From Streptomyces barringtoniae (lineage in GTDB: Bacteria > Actinomycetota > Actinomycetes > Streptomycetales > Streptomycetaceae), in assembly GCF_020819595.1 (NCBI RefSeq), contig NZ_JAJHNP010000001.1, positions 434,001 through 498,000 of the forward strand: a stretch of DNA of 64,000 nt, given 5' to 3'. The position numbers were made by a program, and so were the translations under genes. This document shows positions 59,992 through 64,000 of this stretch, one piece after another. The notes under the pieces are model-generated. The model saw only the letters and a list, made by a program, of their open reading frames with translations, was not told the origin of the DNA and did no database searches. Each line of letters begins with the position of its first letter. The first letter of the stretch is position 1.

Positions 59992-61482
59992 TCAGGCCGC
60001 GGACACCGGTGCGTACGGCGCCAGGTCCGCCGCCAGTTCCTCGTGCACCCGGACCTTGAGCAGGGTGCCCTCCGCGGTGTGCTCCTCGGAGATCACCTCG
60101 CCCTCGGTGTGGGCGCGGGCGACGAGCTTGCCGTGCGTGTACGGCACGAGGACCTCGATCTCGACCGAGGGGCGCGGCAGATCGTTGTCGATCAGGGCGA
60201 GCAGTTCCTCGATGCCCCGGCCGGTGCGGGCCGAGACGGCGATGGAGCGCTTCTCCACCCTGAGCAGCCGCTGGAGGACCAGCGGGTCGGCCGCGTCCGC
60301 CTTGTTGATCACGACGATCTCGGGCACGTCGGTGGCGCCGACGTCCCGGATCACCTCGCGCACGGCGGCGAGCTGCTCCTCGGGGTTCGGGTGCGAGCCG
60401 TCCACCACGTGCAGGATCAGGTCGGAGTCGCCGACCTCCTCCATGGTGGAGCGGAACGCCTCGACCAGGTGGTGCGGCAGGTGCCGGACGAAGCCGACGG
60501 TGTCCGCCAGCGTGTACAGCCGGCCGCTCGGGGTCTCCGCCCGGCGGACGGTCGGGTCCAGGGTCGCGAACAGGGCGTTCTCGACCAGGACGCCTGCGCC
60601 CGTGAGGCGGTTGAGCAGGGAGGACTTGCCGGCGTTGGTGTAGCCCGCGATGGCGACGGACGGCACCTTGTTGCGCCGGCGCTCCTGGCGCTTGATCTCG
60701 CGGCCGGTCTTCATGTCCGCGATCTCCCGGCGCATCTTCGCCATCTTCTCGCGGATCCGTCGCCGGTCCGTCTCGATCTTGGTCTCACCGGGGCCACGCG
60801 TGGCGAGACCGCCGCGACCGCCACCCATCTGCCGGGACAGCGACTGACCCCAGCCGCGGAGCCTCGGCAGCATGTACTGCATCTGCGCGAGCGCAACCTG
60901 CGCCTTGCCCTCTCGGGACTTGGCGTGCTGGGCGAAGATGTCCAGGATCAGGGCCGTACGGTCGATGACCTTGACCTTGACGACGTCCTCCAGCTGGATC
61001 AGCTGGCCGGGGCTCAGCTCACCGTCGCAGATGACCGTGTCGGCGCCCGTTTCGAGGACGATGTCGCGCAGCTCCAGGGCCTTGCCGGAGCCGATGTAGG
61101 TGGCCGCGTCGGGCTTGTCGCGGCGCTGGATCACGCCGTCGAGCACGAGCGCGCCCGCGGTCTCCGCGAGGGCGGCCAGCTCCGCGAGCGAGTTGTCGGC
61201 GTCCTGAGCGGTGCCGGTGGTCCACACGCCGACGAGCACGACCCGCTCCAGGCGGAGCTGTCGGTACTCGACCTCGGTGACGTCCTCCAGCTCGGTGGAC
61301 AGACCCGCCACACGGCGCAGGGCCGCGCGCTCGGAGCGGTCGAACTGGTCGCCGTCCCGCTCGCCGTCGATCTCGTGGCTCCAGGCGACGTCCTCTTCCA
61401 TCAGGGCATCGGCCCGAAGACCCTCGGGAAAGTCGTACGCGAGGCGCTTGGTGTCCTGGGAAGGGGAAGAAGAGGAGGTCAT
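59992..61482 (-). CDS. hflX: ribosome-associated GTPase HflX
   Basis: 496 residues. The N-terminal HflX nucleotide-binding domain (QRRDKPDAATYIGSGKALEL...) is followed by a coiled coil (KMRREIADMKTGREIKRQ) and a G domain: G1 GYTNAGKSS (about residue 284), G3 DTVGFVRHLP, G4 NKAD, G5 VSAR. Signature GGRGGLATRGPGETKIETD is complete. HflX splits stalled 70S ribosomes and helps recovery from stress. The N-terminal ~45 residues are an acidic extension. ATG 61482. Confidence 0.95.
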   Translation of the reverse strand: MTSSSSPSQDTKRLAYDFPEGLRADALMEEDVAWSHEIDGERDGDQFDRSERAALRRVAGLSTELEDVTEVEYRQLRLERVVLVGVWTTGTAQDADNSLAELAALAETAGALVLDGVIQRRDKPDAATYIGSGKALELRDIVLETGADTVICDGELSPGQLIQLEDVVKVKVIDRTALILDIFAQHAKSREGKAQVALAQMQYMLPRLRGWGQSLSRQMGGGRGGLATRGPGETKIETDRRRIREKMAKMRREIADMKTGREIKRQERRRNKVPSVAIAGYTNAGKSSLLNRLTGAGVLVENALFATLDPTVRRAETPSGRLYTLADTVGFVRHLPHHLVEAFRSTMEEVGDSDLILHVVDGSHPNPEEQLAAVREVIRDVGATDVPEIVVINKADAADPLVLQRLLRVEKRSIAVSARTGRGIEELLALIDNDLPRPSVEIEVLVPYTHGKLVARAHTEGEVISEEHTAEGTLLKVRVHEELAADLAPYAPVSAA

Positions 61483-61648
61483 TGGATCCTTACGTCGATG
61501 GGATGCCTTTACGGCGTCGGTGGGGGCGGTCCTGCGGGACCGCTCATCGGGTCAATCGGGTCAACGTACGAGTACCCCGGGAAATTCCGTGCCCCGGCTC
61601 GCGCCGACCCGATGATGGTCGCACGAGGCGGCCCGTCTCGTCACCGTG

Positions 61649-63217
61649 TTATCGCGCGCTCCGCTTTGCCTTGTGCCCGGCGGACTTGTCCGGTGCCAGC
61701 TGCTTCCAGTCGGGGTGGCCGGGCATCGGCGGGGTCTTCTCGCCGTACAGCCAGCCGTTGAAGAAGCCGCTCAGGTCCTGGCCGGAGACCGCCGAGGCCA
61801 GCTGGACGTAGTCGGCGGTGGAGGCGGTGGAGTCCCGGTGTTCGCGGACCCAGGTCCGCTCCAGCTGCTCGAAGGCCGGCCGTCCGATCTTCTGGCGCAG
61901 GGCGTAGAGGACGAGCGCGGCGCCGTCGTACACGTTGGGCCGGAAGATGCTGATCTTCTGCTCGGGGGCGGGCGGCTTGGGCCGGGCGGGCGGGCCACCG
62001 GCCTCGCGCCAGCGGTCGGAGGCGCCGTAGGCGGCCTTCATCCGGTCCTCCATGGAGCGGTGCGCGGTCTCCTCGGCGTACAGCGCCTCGTACCAGGAGG
62101 CATGCCCCTCGTTCAGCCAGACGTCGGACCAGCTGCGCGGGCTGACGCTGTCGCCGAACCACTGGTGGGACAGCTCGTGCACCATGATCGACTCGACGTA
62201 CCACTTGGGGTAGGCGGGCTCGGTGAACAGGTTCTTCTCGAAGAGGGAGAGGGTCTGCGTCTCCAGTTCGAACCCGGTGGAGGCCTGTGCCATGAGCACG
62301 CCGTACGTCTCGAGGGGGAACTTCCCGACCTTGCTCTCCATCCAGGCGATCTGGCCGGGCGTCTTGGCGAGCCAGGGTTCGAGGGCCTTGGCGTCGGCGC
62401 GGGGCACGACGTCGCGCATCGGCAGCCCGTGCGGTCCCTCGCGGTGCAGCACCGCGGACCGGCCGATGGACACCTGGGCGAGTTCGGTGGCCATGGGGTG
62501 CTGGGTGCGGAAGGTCCAGGTGGTGCTGCGGGCGGCCCGGTCCGCTCCGGCGGGCAGACCGTTGGCGACGACGGTGTAGCCGTTCGGGGCGGTGATGTGG
62601 AAGGTGAACATCGCCTTGTCGGACGGGTGGTCGTTGCAGGGAAAGACCAGGTGGGCCGCGTCGGCCTGGTTGGCCATGGCGAGGCCGTCGGAGGTGCGCA
62701 CCCAGCCGCCGTCCTGGTCCTTGGCGAAGACGGGATCGCTGGTGTGCTTCACGGTGATCCTGGTCCAGCTGCCCTGCGCGAGGCCGTGTTGCGGCGTGAC
62801 GACCAGGTCCTCGCCGGCGCTGGTGAAGGCCGCGGGATGCCCGTCGACCTCGACGGACTGCACGGTGCCGTGCGCGAAGTCGAGGTTGATCCGGTCCAGG
62901 TCGGCGGTGGTCCGGGCGTCGATGGTGGTGACGGCCTGGAGCGGCTTGTCGTTGGTGCCGGGATAGGTGAAGGACAGGTCGTACGACGCCACGTCGTAGC
63001 CCGGGTTGCCCAGGTACGGGTAGAGCCGGTCGCCGACGCCGAGGGGCTCGGCCGGGGCCGTCGCGGCGAGGAGGCAGACGGAGACGGCGGAGGCGAGCAG
63101 GGCCGCCTTCCGGTGCCGGGAGACCCGTGGCTGGGTCCGGGGTGTCCCGGACCGGGTCCTTGACCGGGTCCGGGACTCGGAGGAGGCGCGGAGGCCGACG
63201 CGGGGGGTGAGCAGCAT
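61649..63217 (-). CDS. secreted M1-family metallopeptidase
   Basis: 522 residues from ATG 63217. An Arg-rich N-terminus plus hydrophobic core (ALLASAVSVCLLAATAPA) is a long signal peptide, so exported. The M1 fold includes the beta-domain (YDVASYDLSFTYPG...), the zinc site HELSHQWFGD with the third ligand Glu in WLNEGHASWYE, about 20 residues apart, and a substrate loop TGFELETQTL replacing the usual GAMEN. C-terminal helical part is short, as in bacterial 'M1-like' secreted aminopeptidases. Cleaves N-terminal residues of peptides outside the cell. A repeat-rich tract lies upstream. Confidence 0.92.
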   Translation of the reverse strand: MLLTPRVGLRASSESRTRSRTRSGTPRTQPRVSRHRKAALLASAVSVCLLAATAPAEPLGVGDRLYPYLGNPGYDVASYDLSFTYPGTNDKPLQAVTTIDARTTADLDRINLDFAHGTVQSVEVDGHPAAFTSAGEDLVVTPQHGLAQGSWTRITVKHTSDPVFAKDQDGGWVRTSDGLAMANQADAAHLVFPCNDHPSDKAMFTFHITAPNGYTVVANGLPAGADRAARSTTWTFRTQHPMATELAQVSIGRSAVLHREGPHGLPMRDVVPRADAKALEPWLAKTPGQIAWMESKVGKFPLETYGVLMAQASTGFELETQTLSLFEKNLFTEPAYPKWYVESIMVHELSHQWFGDSVSPRSWSDVWLNEGHASWYEALYAEETAHRSMEDRMKAAYGASDRWREAGGPPARPKPPAPEQKISIFRPNVYDGAALVLYALRQKIGRPAFEQLERTWVREHRDSTASTADYVQLASAVSGQDLSGFFNGWLYGEKTPPMPGHPDWKQLAPDKSAGHKAKRSAR

Positions 63218-63329
63218 GGACCACCGCTACCAGTGCGTTCCCGTGCTGCGACGGCGACTCGCGCCCGGCCCACCCGATCGGGTTCGGTTCCGAGGTCCTT
63301 CTGATCCAAGCCGCCCCCGCCGAGCGCCG

Positions 63330-64000
63330 GCGCCTCTCGGTCGTGTACGCCGCTCCCCAGCCGTGTCCGGGCCTCCTCGGCCCTTGCCCTGGCTCCTCGA
63401 CCCTGCCCGGGGCTCCCCAGCCGTGTCCGTGGCTCCTCGGCCGTGCCCGGCGCCCCTCAGCCCTGCCCGAGGCTCCCCTCAGCCCTGCCCGGGTCCTCGG
63501 CCGTGCCCGGCGCTCCCAAGCCTGCCCGCTCCTTGGCCGTGTCCGGGGCTCCTCGGCCCTGCCCGGCACCCCTCAGCCCTGCCCGAGGCTGCCCTCAGCC
63601 CTGCCGGGGGCTCCCCTCGGCCGTGCCTGGCGCTCCTCAGCACCTGCCCGGCGCTCCCAAGCCCGGCGCTCCTCAGCGTGCCCGGCGCCCCTCAGTCCTG
63701 CCCGGGGCTCCTCGGCCGTGCCGACGCTCCCAACCCTGCCCGCTCCTCGGCCGTGCCTGGGGCTCCTCCGCCCTGCCCGGCGCTCCCCGGCCGTGCCCGG
63801 CGCTCCCAAGCCCGGCGCTCCTCAGCGTGCCCGGCGCCCCTTAGCCCTGCCCGGGGCTCCTCGGCCGTGCCCAGCACTCCCCAGCCCTGCCCGGCACTCC
63901 CCAGCCTCCCCCGCTCCTCGGCCGTGCCCAGCACTCCCCAGCCCTGCCCAGCGCTCCCCGGCCGTTGCCCGGGCTCCTCGGCCGTGCCCCGCGCTCCCAA
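63330..64000. repeat. degenerate GC-rich minisatellite, continues past window
   Basis: From about 63330 to the right edge the sequence is built of variants of CTCCTCGGCCGTGCCCGGCG and CTCCTCAGCCCTGCCCGG joined head to tail with shifts of 15-20 bases. Open frames on both strands arise from composition only and carry no start context or recognisable domain. It lies upstream of the M1 peptidase; its promoter is probably within 63218-63330. Confidence 0.75.

Noticed and set aside
63443..63844. Pro/Ala-rich frame in the terminal repeats
   Set aside because: Open only because of repeat composition; frames on both strands are equally open.

Overview
The window is chromosomal DNA from a Streptomyces (or very close relative). 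It has very high GC with GC-biased third positions, frequent GTG/TTG starts and Shine-Dalgarno sites. The gene order is parE (gyrB-type) - DUF7455 - secreted trypsin - hrdB - whiH, then rnhB, nrdJ-nrdR, lexA, dinG, an IucA/IucC siderophore set and hflX. From memory this matches the core arm of the S. coelicolor chromosome around SCO5796-SCO5830, with S. coelicolor numbers decreasing as window coordinates increase.

Layout. 0-7 kb: a NitT/TauT-type ABC transporter (cut by the window edge), a divergent CitB/DcuR-type response regulator behind a repeat-rich promoter, an acetate-type sodium symporter with its DUF485 partner, and a NarL-type two-component pair with a small membrane protein. 7-8 kb: no convincing gene. 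8-15 kb: parE, a small zinc-ribbon protein, a secreted trypsin, the principal sigma factor hrdB and the sporulation regulator whiH. 15-28 kb: an ABC ATPase-permease fusion, an NrtR-like Nudix regulator, a debranching-enzyme-like protein, DUF4192, a RecQ helicase fused to a phosphoribosyltransferase-like tail with two DnaA boxes upstream, two unknowns, rnhB and a TetR repressor.

28.7-43.1 kb is accessory DNA and the most interesting part. The MFS exporter next to tetR survives only as its first ~40 codons. A decayed internal fragment of a like gene lies 14 kb away, and between them are IS21 and serine-recombinase remnants, a seven-gene conflict/RiPP island, and an intact MFS exporter carrying its own copy of the TetR operator. 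The rightward island genes form an overlapping operon: a cytoplasmic-type trypsin with a C-terminal effector-associated domain, a VMAP-like protein, a MoxR AAA+ ATPase, and a 1494-residue vWA + NB-ARC + TPR protein. Converging on it is a two-gene unit: a 69-residue FxsA-like precursor peptide and a 644-residue HExxH-type (alpha-ketoglutarate) peptide hydroxylase. Divergent from that pair is a Trypco1 protein. Four of the seven genes each contain a TTA leucine codon, which I did not notice in the other genes, so the island is probably under bldA (developmental) control.

43-64 kb returns to conserved backbone: ADP-ribosylglycohydrolase, a histidine phosphatase, a DUF4937-type protein, TerD, class II ribonucleotide reductase nrdJ with its repressor nrdR (paired NrdR-like boxes), lexA (SOS box), dinG, a three-gene NIS siderophore group, a secreted lipoprotein-like protease, hflX, a secreted M1 aminopeptidase, and finally a degenerate GC-rich minisatellite running off the right edge. 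Strong hairpin terminators separate most convergent units.
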